NCBI RefSeq assembly: GCF_002838765.1 | Contig: NZ_CP025120.1 | Span: forward strand, 682,001 to 746,000 | DNA: 64,000 bases | Origin: Kangiella profundi | Lineage (GTDB): Bacteria > Pseudomonadota > Gammaproteobacteria > Enterobacterales > Kangiellaceae | Direction: 5' to 3' | Part shown: positions 8,797 to 18,255 of the stretch, one piece after another | Layout of the letters: the number at the start of each line of letters is the position of its first letter | Numbering within the stretch: position 1 is the stretch's first letter | Position numbers and translations under genes: made by a program | Notes under the pieces: model-generated | Told to the model about the DNA's origin: nothing | The model's input: the letters and a program-made list of their open reading frames with translations, nothing else | Database searches by the model: none

Positions 8797-10296
8797 ATGA
8801 GCAATCAAGAAACCCCAGTAGTTGATGTCAACGAGCAGATTACTTTACGTAAGCAAAAGTTGGCAGATAAACGAAAACAGGGGATTGCCTTCCCGAACGA
8901 CTTCCGTCGTGATTCTTTAGCTGAGGAAATTGCCCACGAGTATGGCGATAAGGAAAAGACTGAGCTTGAAGAATTGGGTAAGAAGGTAAAGGTTGCTGGC
9001 CGCATCATGTTATTCCGTAACATGGGTAAAGCGAGTTTTATTACCATTCAGGATATGTCTGGTCGCATTCAATCTTACGTCCGCAAAGATGCAGTTGGTG
9101 ATGAAGTCTATGAAGATTTTAAAACCTGGGACATCGGCGATATTGTTGGCATTGAAGGTACTGTTTTTAAAACCAACAAAGGCGAGCTATCTGTTAAAGC
9201 ATCCAGTATTCGACTATTAACTAAATCATTACGTCCGTTACCTGACAAGTGGAGCGGTTTGTCAGATCAGGAAACGCGTTATCGTCAGCGCTATGTCGAT
9301 CTAATTGTTAATCAACAATCTCGTGAAACTTTCATTGTTCGCTCAAAAGTGGTTAAGGCGATTCGTGACTTTTTAGAATCTCGCGATTTCCTTGAAGTTG
9401 AAACCCCAATGATGCATGTGATTCCTGGCGGTGCATCTGCACGCCCATTCGAGACGCACCACAATGCATTGGATATGCCACTTTATTTGCGTATTGCACC
9501 AGAGCTATATTTAAAGCGTTTAGTTGTGGGTGGTCTTGAAAAAGTATTTGAGATCAACCGTAACTTCCGTAACGAAGGTTTATCGACTCGCCATAACCCA
9601 GAGTTCACCATGCTTGAGTTCTACTGGGCCTATGCTGATTATAATGACCTGATGGATCTGACTGAAGCAATGTTGCGTTATACGGTTGAAACGGTGCTTG
9701 GTAAGACGGTGTTTGAAAGCAGTGGTGAAACTTATGATTTTGGCAAGCCATTTGCACGTATGACGGTACTTGAAGCCATCATGAAATATCAGCCAGAAAT
9801 TAAGCTTGAGCAATTAACTGATATGGATAAGGCTCGTGAAGTCGCTAAGCGTTTGAAACTTAAGTTGGAAGACTCATGGGGCTTGGGCCGTGTTCAGATT
9901 GAAATCTTCGAAGAAGTGGCTGAACATAAATTGATTCAACCAACTTTCATTACTGCATATCCAGCAGAAGTGTCTCCATTGGCACGTCGTAATGATGAAG
10001 ATCCCTTCATTACTGACCGCTTTGAATTCTTTGCTGGTGGTCGCGAGTTAGCCAATGGCTTCTCAGAGTTGAATGACGCAGAAGATCAGGCGGATCGTTT
10101 CAAGGCACAGGTTGAAGCGAAAGATGCAGGCGACGATGAAGCTATGCACTATGATGCTGACTACATCCGTGCACTAGAGTATGGCCTTCCGCCAACTGCT
10201 GGTGAGGGCATCGGTATTGATCGTCTGGTGATGTTGTTGACTGATAGTCCAAGTATTCGTGATGTGTTGCTATTCCCGCATATGCGACCTGAATAA
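8797..10296 (+). CDS. lysS: Lysyl-tRNA synthetase, class II
   Basis: 499 residues, the usual length. It charges tRNA-Lys. It has an N-terminal OB-fold anticodon-binding domain ([19 protein letters not shown], about residues 64-82) and a class II catalytic domain. Motif 2 is [20 protein letters not shown] and motif 3 is [20 protein letters not shown] near the C-terminus. The start ATG 8797 has GAGG about 12 bases upstream, somewhat distant. It is downstream of prfB but separated by more than 400 bases of repeats, so it is likely transcribed from its own promoter. Confidence 0.97.
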   Translation: MSNQETPVVDVNEQITLRKQKLADKRKQGIAFPNDFRRDSLAEEIAHEYGDKEKTELEELGKKVKVAGRIMLFRNMGKASFITIQDMSGRIQSYVRKDAVGDEVYEDFKTWDIGDIVGIEGTVFKTNKGELSVKASSIRLLTKSLRPLPDKWSGLSDQETRYRQRYVDLIVNQQSRETFIVRSKVVKAIRDFLESRDFLEVETPMMHVIPGGASARPFETHHNALDMPLYLRIAPELYLKRLVVGGLEKVFEINRNFRNEGLSTRHNPEFTMLEFYWAYADYNDLMDLTEAMLRYTVETVLGKTVFESSGETYDFGKPFARMTVLEAIMKYQPEIKLEQLTDMDKAREVAKRLKLKLEDSWGLGRVQIEIFEEVAEHKLIQPTFITAYPAEVSPLARRNDEDPFITDRFEFFAGGRELANGFSELNDAEDQADRFKAQVEAKDAGDDEAMHYDADYIRALEYGLPPTAGEGIGIDRLVMLLTDSPSIRDVLLFPHMRPE

Positions 10297-10299
10297 AAA

Positions 10300-10401
10300 T
10301 TGTCTTTTTTGCCTAATACTTCGTTATAAAGCAATTTATCTTGCTCATTTACTTTTAGTAAACTCCGCGAGATAAATTGCTTAAAGCCTCGTCTTAGACA
10401 A
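10300..10401. repeat. Palindromic element after lysS
   Basis: A perfect 13-bp stem AAGCAATTTATCT (10329-10341) and AGATAAATTGCTT (10370-10382) encloses an apical hairpin TTTACT-TTT-AGTAAA at 10348-10362. The outer ends ttgtct and agacaa at 10300-10305 and 10396-10401 also pair. The apex TACTTTTAGTA followed by CTCCGC is shared, in reverse orientation, with the tip of the prfB palindrome at 8430-8454. Confidence 0.75.
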
Positions 10402-10454
10402 AAAATCCTAATTTTTAAGACTTTAATTAAAGTCTGCAGGATAGTTCAATTTGT

Positions 10455-10484
10455 AGGGCGGCTTTTGAGTCGCCCTTTTTATTT
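10455..10484 (+). terminator. Rho-independent terminator of lysS
   Basis: AGGGCG, a ten-base loop and CGCCCT followed by TTTTTATTT. It lies about 160 bases after the lysS stop and downstream of the palindromic element. Confidence 0.75.
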
Positions 10485-10537
10485 AGAATTCACAGTATTT
10501 CCTTTATCATGATCGAAAATCATCAATCGAAAAGTAT

Positions 10538-10813
10538 ATGTCCACTGATATAGATATCCGTCAAGCACTGAGAGTGTTTCAGATTATCGCTGATAAAGGC
10601 GAGCAACGTGGTAATCGTCATTACTTTAAAGGTATTTATGCTATGTCAGGTTTTGATGGCTATGACGTAGAATTGACCGATGAAAAAGTAACTCTCAATA
10701 TATACTTCCATAGTCGGTTTGACTTAGGCTATAAAAATCAAATAGATAAAGAGGCTTTTTTCGAAAAGATAAACAAAATCGATGCTTTGAGAAAGTCTAA
10801 AGATAAGTCCTGA
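10538..10813 (+). CDS. DUF3081 family small protein
   Basis: 91 residues, acidic and soluble, with no signal peptide or membrane segment. The pattern VFQIIADKGEQRGNRHYFKG, then FDGYDVELTDEKVTLNIYFH, resembles the DUF3081 family of short gammaproteobacterial proteins of unknown function. The family call is from memory and moderate. There is no clear Shine-Dalgarno before ATG 10538. It stands alone between the lysS terminator and the second DUF885 gene. No function can be given. Confidence 0.65.
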   Translation: MSTDIDIRQALRVFQIIADKGEQRGNRHYFKGIYAMSGFDGYDVELTDEKVTLNIYFHSRFDLGYKNQIDKEAFFEKINKIDALRKSKDKS

Positions 10814-10927
10814 GTCCAAGGTAAATCATACAATTTACACTTTGTTACCAGTTACTTTTGAGTTGCTTTTTGCTCACGGTTATAGTGATTCACACATTAA
10901 AAACACTATAACCAGTGGGAGTATTCA

Positions 10928-12775
10928 ATGAGTAGTTCGAGAATCCACAAAGTTACCGCTTTGTCCTTTTCTATTGCAATGGCCTTTTCCAGCGCCACCG
11001 TTCTTGCAAGCCCGACCACAGTTAGTTTCCTAAGTAGCGATAAAGTCGCTGCTGTTAAACAGCAAACTGAAGCTGAAAAAGCTGCGGCTATCTATGCTGA
11101 GCACTGGGAAAGAAGCCTTGAAATGAATCCATTGATGGCAACGTTTATGGGCGATAATCGCTTCAATGACCAACTCGGTGATTGGGGTACGGAAGAGGGT
11201 CTCGCAAAACAGTTAGCCTTCAGTAAAGAATTTTTAGCAAAAATTAATACTATTGATCCTTCTAAGCTAAAAGGGCAAGACTTACTGAGTTACAAAGTTT
11301 TTAAAGGTGAGCGCGAAGCTGAAATCGAGGGTGCTAAGTTCCCTGACCATTTACAGCCTATTCAGCAGTTTTATAATCCTTTCAATTTCATTGCCATGTT
11401 GGGTTCGGGCAATAGTGCACAACCGTTTAAGACTGTTAAAGATTATGAAAACTGGTTAAGCCGTCTTGAGCAGGCAGCGGGTGGTGTTGACGTTATCATT
11501 GGTAACATGCGTGAAGGTATGGAGCAGGGCGTTGTGCAGCCCAAGGCATTGATGGTTAAGGTATTGCCACAGCTCAAAGCACACATTGTTGATGATGTTG
11601 AGACCAGCCTTTTTTATGGCCCAATTAAAAATATGCCTGAATCTTTCTCAGAAGAGGACAGAAAGCGTTTAACTCAAGAATATGTCAAAGCTATTAAAGG
11701 CTGGGTCGTTCCAACCTACCAAAAAATGCATGACTTCATTGAGAAAGAGTATATTCCTGCGGCACGTGAGACCTCGGGTATGGTGGCACTGCCAAACGGT
11801 AAAGAGTGGTACGCCTTTAAGGTCAAAGAAACAACCAGTACTGATTTAACGCCAGAACAAATTCATCAAATTGGATTGGACGAAGTCGCTCGTCTGCACA
11901 ATGAAATGAAGGGGGTTATGAAGGAAGTAGGCTTCGAGGGTACACTCAAGGAGTTTTTTGAGTTTACTAAGACTGATCCGCAGTTCCAGTTTGATACAAA
12001 AGAAGACATGTTGCAGGCTTATGAGAACTTAAGAGGCAAGCTCGATAAAACTGCTCCGGATCTCTTTAAGGTAATTCCAAAAGCTGAGTTTGAAATCCGT
12101 GCGGTTGAGCCTTATCGCGAGCAATCTTCTTCAGCGGCATCATACCAAAGCCCGTCACCAGATGGTTCTCGTCCAGGTATTTTCTACGTCAATACGTATG
12201 ACCTATCAGCTCGTCCAACATGGACCGTTGAATCCTTGTATCTTCATGAAGCTGTGCCAGGTCACCACTTCCAACGCTCAACGCAAATTGAGTTAAAAGA
12301 TGTTCCGAACTTCCGACGTTTTGGTGGTACCACTGCTTATACGGAAGGTTGGGGGCTATATTCTGAATCGCTGGGTAAGGAAATGGGCGTTTATACCGAT
12401 CCTTACCAATACTTTGGTGCGTTGAGTGCCGAGTTGTGGCGTGCCATCCGCCTGGTAACTGATACCGGTTTACATGCAAAAGGCTGGAGCAGAGAAGAGG
12501 TTCTCGAGTATATGGAAGCAAATTCACCAGCTGCTGAAGCACGCATGGTCTCAGAAGCTGAGCGTTTTATGGCTATTCCAAGCCAGGCCCTTGCCTACAA
12601 AATTGGTCAGCTCAAAATTCGTGAGTTACGAACACTGGCTGAAAATGAGTTAGGCGATAAGTTCGATATCCGCGAGTTCCATCATGAAGTACTTAAAGAT
12701 GGTGCAATTCCTTTGAATATTCTGGAAGATAAAATCAATCGTTGGATTAAAGAACAGAAAAAGTCACAATCTTAA
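10928..12775 (+). CDS. DUF885 family peptidase-like protein, secreted
   Basis: 615 residues. A Sec signal peptide (basic SSSRIHK, a hydrophobic core, then ATVLASP, cleavage near residue 28) replaces the lipobox of its paralog at 4675-6519, so it is probably soluble in the periplasm or secreted. The HEAVPGHHFQ motif and EGWGLYSESLG stretch mark the putative metallopeptidase centre. The start ATG 10928 has GGGAG six bases upstream. It is monocistronic and ends in a strong terminator. It probably trims peptides in the envelope; the substrate is unknown. Confidence 0.88.
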   Translation: MSSSRIHKVTALSFSIAMAFSSATVLASPTTVSFLSSDKVAAVKQQTEAEKAAAIYAEHWERSLEMNPLMATFMGDNRFNDQLGDWGTEEGLAKQLAFSKEFLAKINTIDPSKLKGQDLLSYKVFKGEREAEIEGAKFPDHLQPIQQFYNPFNFIAMLGSGNSAQPFKTVKDYENWLSRLEQAAGGVDVIIGNMREGMEQGVVQPKALMVKVLPQLKAHIVDDVETSLFYGPIKNMPESFSEEDRKRLTQEYVKAIKGWVVPTYQKMHDFIEKEYIPAARETSGMVALPNGKEWYAFKVKETTSTDLTPEQIHQIGLDEVARLHNEMKGVMKEVGFEGTLKEFFEFTKTDPQFQFDTKEDMLQAYENLRGKLDKTAPDLFKVIPKAEFEIRAVEPYREQSSSAASYQSPSPDGSRPGIFYVNTYDLSARPTWTVESLYLHEAVPGHHFQRSTQIELKDVPNFRRFGGTTAYTEGWGLYSESLGKEMGVYTDPYQYFGALSAELWRAIRLVTDTGLHAKGWSREEVLEYMEANSPAAEARMVSEAERFMAIPSQALAYKIGQLKIRELRTLAENELGDKFDIREFHHEVLKDGAIPLNILEDKINRWIKEQKKSQS

Positions 12776-12793
12776 TTATTAAGCTACTGTGAT

Positions 12794-12823
12794 AAAAAAG
12801 CCCTTATTCGTAAGGGCTTTTTT
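12794..12823. terminator. Terminator after DUF885 gene
   Basis: AAAAAAGCCCTTA, a TTCG loop and TAAGGGCTTTTTT: a strong symmetrical hairpin able to work on both strands between the convergent DUF885 and ygfZ genes. Confidence 0.9.
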
Positions 12824-12850
12824 ATGGATGTGACTTTAATCTTCTCTTAA

Positions 12851-13789
12851 TCAGTCAAGAATTTCGAATTGGGCACCATTGATCGTCAGTTCACTTTCCA
12901 TGGCCTTGTCGGCAAGGCTTATTAAGGCATAAGTTTTGCCATCAAAAACCGTTGAGCGAATGACATCTCCAACAGCTTTATCATCCTCGTTGTGAACCTT
13001 GTCACCCGGCGTTAAAGTTGCCGTGTCTTTAGAGTAGGCCAGTAAAGCATGAGTTTTAAGCTTACCGCGATAATGCATACGAGCAACGATTTCCTGACCT
13101 GTGTAGCACCCTTTGTCAAAGCTGACTCCGCCTACCTGCGGCAAACCAACAAAGTGTGGCAGTAACTCTTCGATAGTTTCTTCGTAGACCAAGGGGATAT
13201 GAGCCTGAATTTCGATATAGTCCCAAGCGTTAACGTCAGCGAGCGTAGTGCCTTCCAGTGCTTTGATAATTGCATTGCCATGCTCCTTTTCTGCAACCAT
13301 GAAGGAAGCATTGAACAGGCTGTTCAAGTGTACCTCTGTGACGCCATTAGCCTCAGTTACCACCAGGCTCATATCTTCAGCAAAATTACTGTTTGCGCCT
13401 TTTTGCGTGTGCCCCCAGATCTGAAAGTCGAGGCTGGCATCTACCAGTTCAACCTTGAAAAAGACGGCGTACATTTTCAATTTATTGAGCAGGTGTTCTA
13501 GTCCCTGTTTAGGTACCAGCAGCAAGTAATCTTCGCCATACTTAATGGTGAAAAAGATACCATGCAGACGTCCCTGAACATTGCAGAATCCACCAAGGCT
13601 AGCTTTCTGGTCTGTGATTTTGTCCAGGTCGCAGGTCAACTGCCCCTGAAGAAACTTCTTTGCGTCCTCGCCATGCACCCTGATAATGCCGTAATGGCCC
13701 AGTTCACATGCAATATTCTGAAGTTGGATGATGTGTTGCATTGCGTCTTGATTGGTAAAATTCATAGTTGAATGCTTATTTTGCTTCAT
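12851..13789 (-). CDS. ygfZ: Folate-binding YgfZ/GcvT-like iron-sulfur protein
   Basis: 312 residues. It carries the family signature KGCYTGQE with the conserved cysteine, followed by RMHYRGKLKTH. YgfZ binds tetrahydrofolate and supports biogenesis or repair of a subset of iron-sulfur enzymes such as MiaB. Two starts are possible, ATG 13789 (used here) and ATG 13765 (MNFTNQDAM), neither with a clear Shine-Dalgarno. It diverges from sdhE-ygfX, as in E. coli, where ygfZ also neighbours these genes. Confidence 0.9.
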   Translation of the reverse strand: MKQNKHSTMNFTNQDAMQHIIQLQNIACELGHYGIIRVHGEDAKKFLQGQLTCDLDKITDQKASLGGFCNVQGRLHGIFFTIKYGEDYLLLVPKQGLEHLLNKLKMYAVFFKVELVDASLDFQIWGHTQKGANSNFAEDMSLVVTEANGVTEVHLNSLFNASFMVAEKEHGNAIIKALEGTTLADVNAWDYIEIQAHIPLVYEETIEELLPHFVGLPQVGGVSFDKGCYTGQEIVARMHYRGKLKTHALLAYSKDTATLTPGDKVHNEDDKAVGDVIRSTVFDGKTYALISLADKAMESELTINGAQFEILD

Positions 13790-13872
13790 AACGCGGATAA
13801 TTTTACTCTGATTCTTAGCGGTTTTGCACCGTTACCGTTATAATTCCGCCAAACAATTTTGAGTTTGAACCT

Positions 13873-14127
13873 ATGACTGAAGAGCAGTTGAAGAAATTAC
13901 AATGGGCTAGCCGTCGTGGCATGCTGGAATTAGACGTAGTATTGATTCCATACCTCGAAGAAGAAGCGTGCCATTTTGATGATGAAAAGGCCGCCCAATA
14001 TGCGATATTTCTGGAGCAGGATGACCCTGACCTCTATGCCTGGATTATGGGCTATGACACCCCAAAGCCTGAGTTTGCTCCTATCATTGCAGCAATTAAA
14101 GAGTTCATTAACAAAAAAATAAAATAA
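13873..14127 (+). CDS. sdhE: FAD assembly factor SdhE (CptB/YgfY)
   Basis: 84 residues, typical length. The RGMLELD motif (the conserved RGxxE) interacts with the flavoprotein subunit, and the acidic C-terminal half (DPDLYAWIMG) is conserved. SdhE promotes covalent attachment of FAD to succinate dehydrogenase SdhA in the cytoplasm. The start at 13873 is the only plausible one. It is followed 28 bases later by ygfX. Confidence 0.95.
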   Translation: MTEEQLKKLQWASRRGMLELDVVLIPYLEEEACHFDDEKAAQYAIFLEQDDPDLYAWIMGYDTPKPEFAPIIAAIKEFINKKIK

Positions 14128-14155
14128 ACTGATTTATGATTTGTCAGGGAGTGAC

Positions 14156-14662
14156 ATGAATCTTTTTATTGATATCAACCCATCAAAAGCTCTAGTGCGA
14201 GCTATCCTTTTGCTTTGGTTGCTGGTATTTTCCAGCATCGTAGTTTTTACTTTTTCTCAGTTCTCCTTAAAAGCCGCTCTTGTTCTTTTTGTTGTGAGCA
14301 TAGTTGTTTTGTTTCCCCTTACTGTATGGCAATATCGAGCCTTTTCACGGTTAAATGCTGGAGTCAGGCAACTTCAATTTATTGATGGCGATTGGTATAT
14401 GGTTCGACAGCATGGCTCAAACGAGCAAAAAATTGCGATCGAAATTGAAGATAATAATGTCCTTTGGCCAGGTTGGATTTTATTGAACTATAAATTGGAT
14501 AATGCTTTTGATGGCAGTCTGCCAAAGCTCTCAAATTTACTAATTAATCACAAGAAACGGTTATTGATTTGTCGTGATGCTGTAAGCGAGACAGATTTCA
14601 GACATCTGTCTCGAGTGCTACGTTTTTATCGTAGGGGGGACACCAGAATTAATCAGGAATGA
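14156..14662 (+). CDS. ygfX: YgfX/CptA-like small inner membrane protein
   Basis: About 168 residues with two adjacent hydrophobic helices near residues 12-55, then a soluble C-terminal domain ([22 protein letters not shown]), the layout of YgfX. In E. coli YgfX is an inner membrane partner of SdhE and has been described as a toxin-like inhibitor of cell division proteins; the biological role is debated. ATG 14156 is chosen over TTG 14141 because AGGGAG at 14146-14151 is well placed for it. Its 3' end overlaps the convergent nadB by 10 bases. Confidence 0.75.
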   Translation: MNLFIDINPSKALVRAILLLWLLVFSSIVVFTFSQFSLKAALVLFVVSIVVLFPLTVWQYRAFSRLNAGVRQLQFIDGDWYMVRQHGSNEQKIAIEIEDNNVLWPGWILLNYKLDNAFDGSLPKLSNLLINHKKRLLICRDAVSETDFRHLSRVLRFYRRGDTRINQE

Positions 14663-16269
14663 TTGTCTAAAGGTACTAAATAGGAGTCTCTCGCTTCTTT
14701 AGCCAACTTCGGATAATCCAGAGTGTAATGCAGGCCACGGCTTTCTTTACGTTGCATGGCGCAGCGAACGATGAGTTCGGCAACCACTACCAGGTTTCTC
14801 AGCTCAATCAAGTCGTTACTAACTTTGAAGTTGCTGTAGTACTCGTGGATTTCCTGCTTTAATAATTCAATGCGGCGTAAGGCTCTTTGCAGGCGCTTAT
14901 CGGTTCTAACGATACCTACATAGTCCCACATCAGTTGTCGTAACTCATGCCAGTTGTGGCTAAGAACCACTTCCTCATCAGAATCCGTGACCTGACTTTC
15001 GTCCCACGGCGGTAACACCGGTGGTGATTGGTTTGGATCCCATTGTGCTTCAATGTCATTGGCCGCTGCCTGAGCAAATACCAGGCATTCCAGTAGGGAG
15101 TTGCTCGCCATGCGATTGGCCCCATGCAGACCGGTACAGGCGACTTCTCCAACTGCATATAAGCCGCTAACATCGGTGCGACTATTAAGATCCACTTTTA
15201 CGCCACCGCAGGTGTAGTGGGCAGCTGGAACTACCGGAATGGCATCTTTAGTAATATCCAGACCAAACTCAAGACAGCGTGAATAAATGGTTGGGAAGTG
15301 GCCTTTGATAAAACCTTCGTCTTTGTGCGAAATATCCAGATAAACGCATTCAATACCATGCTTTTTGATTTCATGGTCAATGGTTCTGGCAACTATATCG
15401 CGAGGTGCCAATTCTGCCCGCTCATCGTACTCAGGCATGAAACGCTCGCCATTGGGGCGAAGCAGGACCGCACCTTCTCCACGAAGCGCTTCGCTGATTA
15501 GGAAACTGCGCGCCTGAGGATGATAAAGACAAGTTGGGTGAAACTGATTAAATTCCAGGTTGGCAACGCTACAGCCTGCACGCCAGGCCATGGCAATGCC
15601 ATCACCACTAGCCACATCTGGATTTGAAGTATAAAGATAAACTTTGCTGGCGCCACCTGTGGCCAATACCACAAAACGTGCGCTGATAGTTTCTACCCGA
15701 TCCTTTTTCAGGTTAAGGACATAAGCGCCATGACAGCGGTTATCATCATTGCCTAGTTTATTGCCAGTAATTAAATCTACCGCGATATAGTGTTCGAGAA
15801 TATTGATATTGGGTTCATTTAGAACCGCGGATACCAGCGTAGTAGAAACCGCCTTACCGGTAGCGTCATCAGAATGAATGATGCGGCGTTTGCTATGCCC
15901 ACCTTCTCGAGTCAGGTGGTAGCTTTCGTCTTCCTTGCTGAACATGACGCCTCGCTCAATCAGCCACTCAATGGCTTCTCGGGAGTGCTCAACAGTGTAG
16001 CGAACGGCTTTTTCATCACACAGACCAGCACCAGCGATTAAGGTATCCTCAACGTGAGAGTCAACACTGTCACTCTCATCAAGCACCGCTGCAATACCAC
16101 CTTGGGCATAAAAAGTTGAACCTTCAGTTACTTCAGCTTTGCTAAGTACAGTAATTTTACCTAAATGAGCCAGTCGCAAAGCTACTGACAAACCAGCTGC
16201 ACCACTACCAATAACCAGCACATCGGTGGTGTGCTGTGAAGGATTAATTGTGTTTTTCATGATATCCAT
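14653..16269 (-). CDS. nadB: L-aspartate oxidase
   Basis: 538 residues. It oxidises L-aspartate to iminoaspartate, the first step of de novo NAD synthesis, with FAD. The N-terminal dinucleotide-binding [14 protein letters not shown] is followed by [29 protein letters not shown] and the C-terminal [19 protein letters not shown] typical of NadB. The start is ATG 16269, or ATG 16260 (MKNTINPS). It diverges from rpoE, the same arrangement as in E. coli. Confidence 0.96.
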   Translation of the reverse strand: MDIMKNTINPSQHTTDVLVIGSGAAGLSVALRLAHLGKITVLSKAEVTEGSTFYAQGGIAAVLDESDSVDSHVEDTLIAGAGLCDEKAVRYTVEHSREAIEWLIERGVMFSKEDESYHLTREGGHSKRRIIHSDDATGKAVSTTLVSAVLNEPNINILEHYIAVDLITGNKLGNDDNRCHGAYVLNLKKDRVETISARFVVLATGGASKVYLYTSNPDVASGDGIAMAWRAGCSVANLEFNQFHPTCLYHPQARSFLISEALRGEGAVLLRPNGERFMPEYDERAELAPRDIVARTIDHEIKKHGIECVYLDISHKDEGFIKGHFPTIYSRCLEFGLDITKDAIPVVPAAHYTCGGVKVDLNSRTDVSGLYAVGEVACTGLHGANRMASNSLLECLVFAQAAANDIEAQWDPNQSPPVLPPWDESQVTDSDEEVVLSHNWHELRQLMWDYVGIVRTDKRLQRALRRIELLKQEIHEYYSNFKVSNDLIELRNLVVVAELIVRCAMQRKESRGLHYTLDYPKLAKEARDSYLVPLDNHS

Positions 16270-16280
16270 GATAAAAGTTG

Positions 16281-16309
16281 GGAACTTTTCTACCGTTAAC
16301 CGAGTCTGT
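16281..16309 (+). promoter_or_regulatory. Candidate sigma-E promoter of rpoE
   Basis: GGAACTT at 16281-16287 and TCTGT at 16305-16309 with a 17-base spacer resemble the sigma-E consensus (GGAACTT, 16-17, TCTRA). It is about 200 bases before the rpoE start. Autoregulation of rpoE is normal in this group. Pattern match only. Confidence 0.4.
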
Positions 16310-16512
16310 GTTTGTCGCTATCTGTTAGAAAGTCACTGGAAACTTTAGTATTTTCCTAGCAGAATACCGTTTAATATTGGCGGACTTTATCATAACCGCA
16401 CGACAGCCAGTTAGTTTTTTTGCTGGTTAGCGAAGGGTTAAATGACCCGGATCAATCAATGTTTGCCCTGCAAGCGACTTCGTGAAGAAGATAACAATTA
16501 AAAGGGGATTAT

Positions 16513-17103
16513 ATGTCTGGGGCTGATTTAGACTCAGAGTTAGTAAAACGTGTTCAGGAAGGCGATAAGCGCGCTTTCGATATGCTGGTCAAAAAGTACC
16601 AGCATAAAATCATGAACTTAATATCCCGCTACGTCAGAGACAGTCATGAAGTAGCGGATATTTCACAGGAAGCTTTTATAAAGGCTTACCGGGCTTTGCC
16701 GGGTTTTCGTGGTGATAGTGCTTTTTATACCTGGCTATATCGGATTGCGATAAATACCGCTAAAAACTATCTGGTATCTCAGGGACGAAGACCTCCGGGC
16801 AGTGATATCGACTCAGTGGAAGCAGAACAATATGAAGGCGGTGATGCCTTGCGAGATACAGGTAGTCCAGAACGCATCATGTTTCGTGATGAGATCAGGA
16901 ATATCATTTTTAAAACCATAGATGATCTTCCAGAAGACCTCAAAACGGCTATTACTTTGCGTGAAATGGATGGTCTGAGTTACGAGGAGATTGCCGAGGT
17001 CATGGACTGTCCGGTTGGAACGGTCAGATCACGTATTTTTCGTGCTCGTGACGCGATTGATCAAAAGATCGCGCCACTTTTGGAACAGGGTTGGCGTTCC
17101 TAG
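16513..17103 (+). CDS. rpoE: RNA polymerase sigma factor RpoE (AlgU)
   Basis: 196-residue ECF sigma factor. Region 2 (YQHKIMNLISRYV, then DISQEAFIKAYRALPGFRGD) and region 4 (TLREMDGLSYEEIAEVMDC, GTVRSRIFRARDAI) are intact and close to E. coli RpoE. It drives the envelope stress response when released from the anti-sigma factor encoded next. AAAAGGGG lies just before ATG 16513. It is followed by a 330-base leader before rseA. Confidence 0.97.
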   Translation: MSGADLDSELVKRVQEGDKRAFDMLVKKYQHKIMNLISRYVRDSHEVADISQEAFIKAYRALPGFRGDSAFYTWLYRIAINTAKNYLVSQGRRPPGSDIDSVEAEQYEGGDALRDTGSPERIMFRDEIRNIIFKTIDDLPEDLKTAITLREMDGLSYEEIAEVMDCPVGTVRSRIFRARDAIDQKIAPLLEQGWRS

Positions 17104-17434
17104 CAGGATGAAGTTAACAGTGGAAATACAAACTTTTTTACATTTCTGCTGAACTTTTTACACAGGGTCTAGTCAATGTGTATAAGATTTGAACTCAAAA
17201 AAGCACACTTTACAGTTGCTGAATGAGTAATTAAATTGAATTGTTATTTAAAATCAAGCAATTAGGATTGATGCTTGATGTCTTAAAGATAGGGTCAAAT
17301 GCATATTTCTTAGTTATAGCATTCCAACCCAGGTCAATAAGACAATTTGACGCATGGACAGTTAAGTCGCGGGTTTTGCCGTCTTCGACATATTTAAGCG
17401 GCATTTTAGGCTTGTGGTTGGAAATAGAGGTTGG
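17104..17434 (+). other. 330-base gap between rpoE and rseA
   Basis: AT-rich near the start, containing the candidate sigma-E promoter at 17151-17177. The rest shows no good hairpin terminator, no repeat and no convincing ORF. It may be a long rseA leader. Confidence 0.5.
17151..17177 (+). promoter_or_regulatory. Candidate sigma-E promoter upstream of rseA
   Basis: GAACTT at 17151-17156 and TCAAT at 17173-17177 with a 16-base spacer. It lies in the rpoE-rseA gap and would give rseA a separate sigma-E dependent transcript with a leader of about 250 bases. Confidence 0.35.
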
Positions 17435-18106
17435 ATGTTAATGTTGGACAATAAAAATTTGGACATAGGCGCGGCAGGGCGTTTAGACAAGCAAAATGTA
17501 TCCGCCTGGGTGGATAATGAGCTTGAAGCTTTTGCTTCAGAAAATAGCTTCGCTATCGAATCCGAAGAAATGCAGTTATGGAGTCGCTATCACTTAATTG
17601 GCCAAGTTATGCGCGATGAAGTTCAGCACATGGACTTAGATATCGCTGGCCGTGTTAGTGCAGAAATTGCTAATGAACCTGAGCACGCGGTTACTCCAAC
17701 TCAACCAAAGTCTAATGTCATCAGTTTCCCGAGTAATCCATTTAAACAAATCGCAGGTTATGCAATCGCGGCTTCTGTAGCTCTGGTTGTGTTGTTCAAT
17801 GTGGGCAATCAGAATACGCTTGATTCACAGGTCAACCCAATGGCTACTGTCGCCAGCAATGATGCAATACCAACAGCAGCAAGCAACACAACGAGCTTGA
17901 GCAGAGTAGAGCGTCAGGAGTTGCAAACAATCCATGATATGTTCTTGAAGCATGAGTCACTATCACAATCTAGTCTGCTGCCTAGTGTTCAGGTGGTTAG
18001 TAACCAGAAAGTAATACCGGTTAGTGTGCCCTTGATGGCTGGGCAGTCTGAAACACAGCAACCAACTCCCCTTAAAGTTGAGCAGGAGCAAGCTGAAGGT
18101 CAGTAA
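17435..18106 (+). CDS. rseA: Anti-sigma-E factor RseA/MucA-like
   Basis: About 223 residues. The N-terminal anti-sigma domain shows VSAWVDNELEAF and LWSRYHLIGQVMRDE, typical of RseA/MucA. A single membrane segment (QIAGYAIAASVALVVLFNVG, about residues 104-123) leads to a periplasmic tail, the region cut by the stress protease cascade. The tail is short and its end is rich in Gln and Pro. ATG 17435 is preferred because GAGG lies four bases upstream; GTG 17414 and ATG 17441 are in frame. The usual next gene rseB/mucB is absent. Confidence 0.9.
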   Translation: MLMLDNKNLDIGAAGRLDKQNVSAWVDNELEAFASENSFAIESEEMQLWSRYHLIGQVMRDEVQHMDLDIAGRVSAEIANEPEHAVTPTQPKSNVISFPSNPFKQIAGYAIAASVALVVLFNVGNQNTLDSQVNPMATVASNDAIPTAASNTTSLSRVERQELQTIHDMFLKHESLSQSSLLPSVQVVSNQKVIPVSVPLMAGQSETQQPTPLKVEQEQAEGQ

Positions 18107-18140
18107 AGTTCAAGCTAAGTATCCAATCTATTCCCAGTAA

Positions 18141-18166
18141 AGCCGAAGTATGACTTCGGCTTTTTT
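18141..18166 (+). terminator. Terminator after rseA
   Basis: AGCCGAAGT, a 3-base loop and ACTTCGGCT followed by six T. It separates rseA from rseC, so rseC should have its own promoter. Confidence 0.88.
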
Positions 18167-18255
18167 GCTTCTAAAAGCAATCATTGCTAAAAGCTCACTG
18201 CTTTTCCACTTGATATTCAGTAAAATGGTTAACAAAGTTTCATGGCGAATCTCTT

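Noticed and set aside
12189..12542. 117-residue minus-strand ORF within the second DUF885 gene
   Set aside because: Fully inside a strongly supported gene with conserved motifs; a frame shadow.
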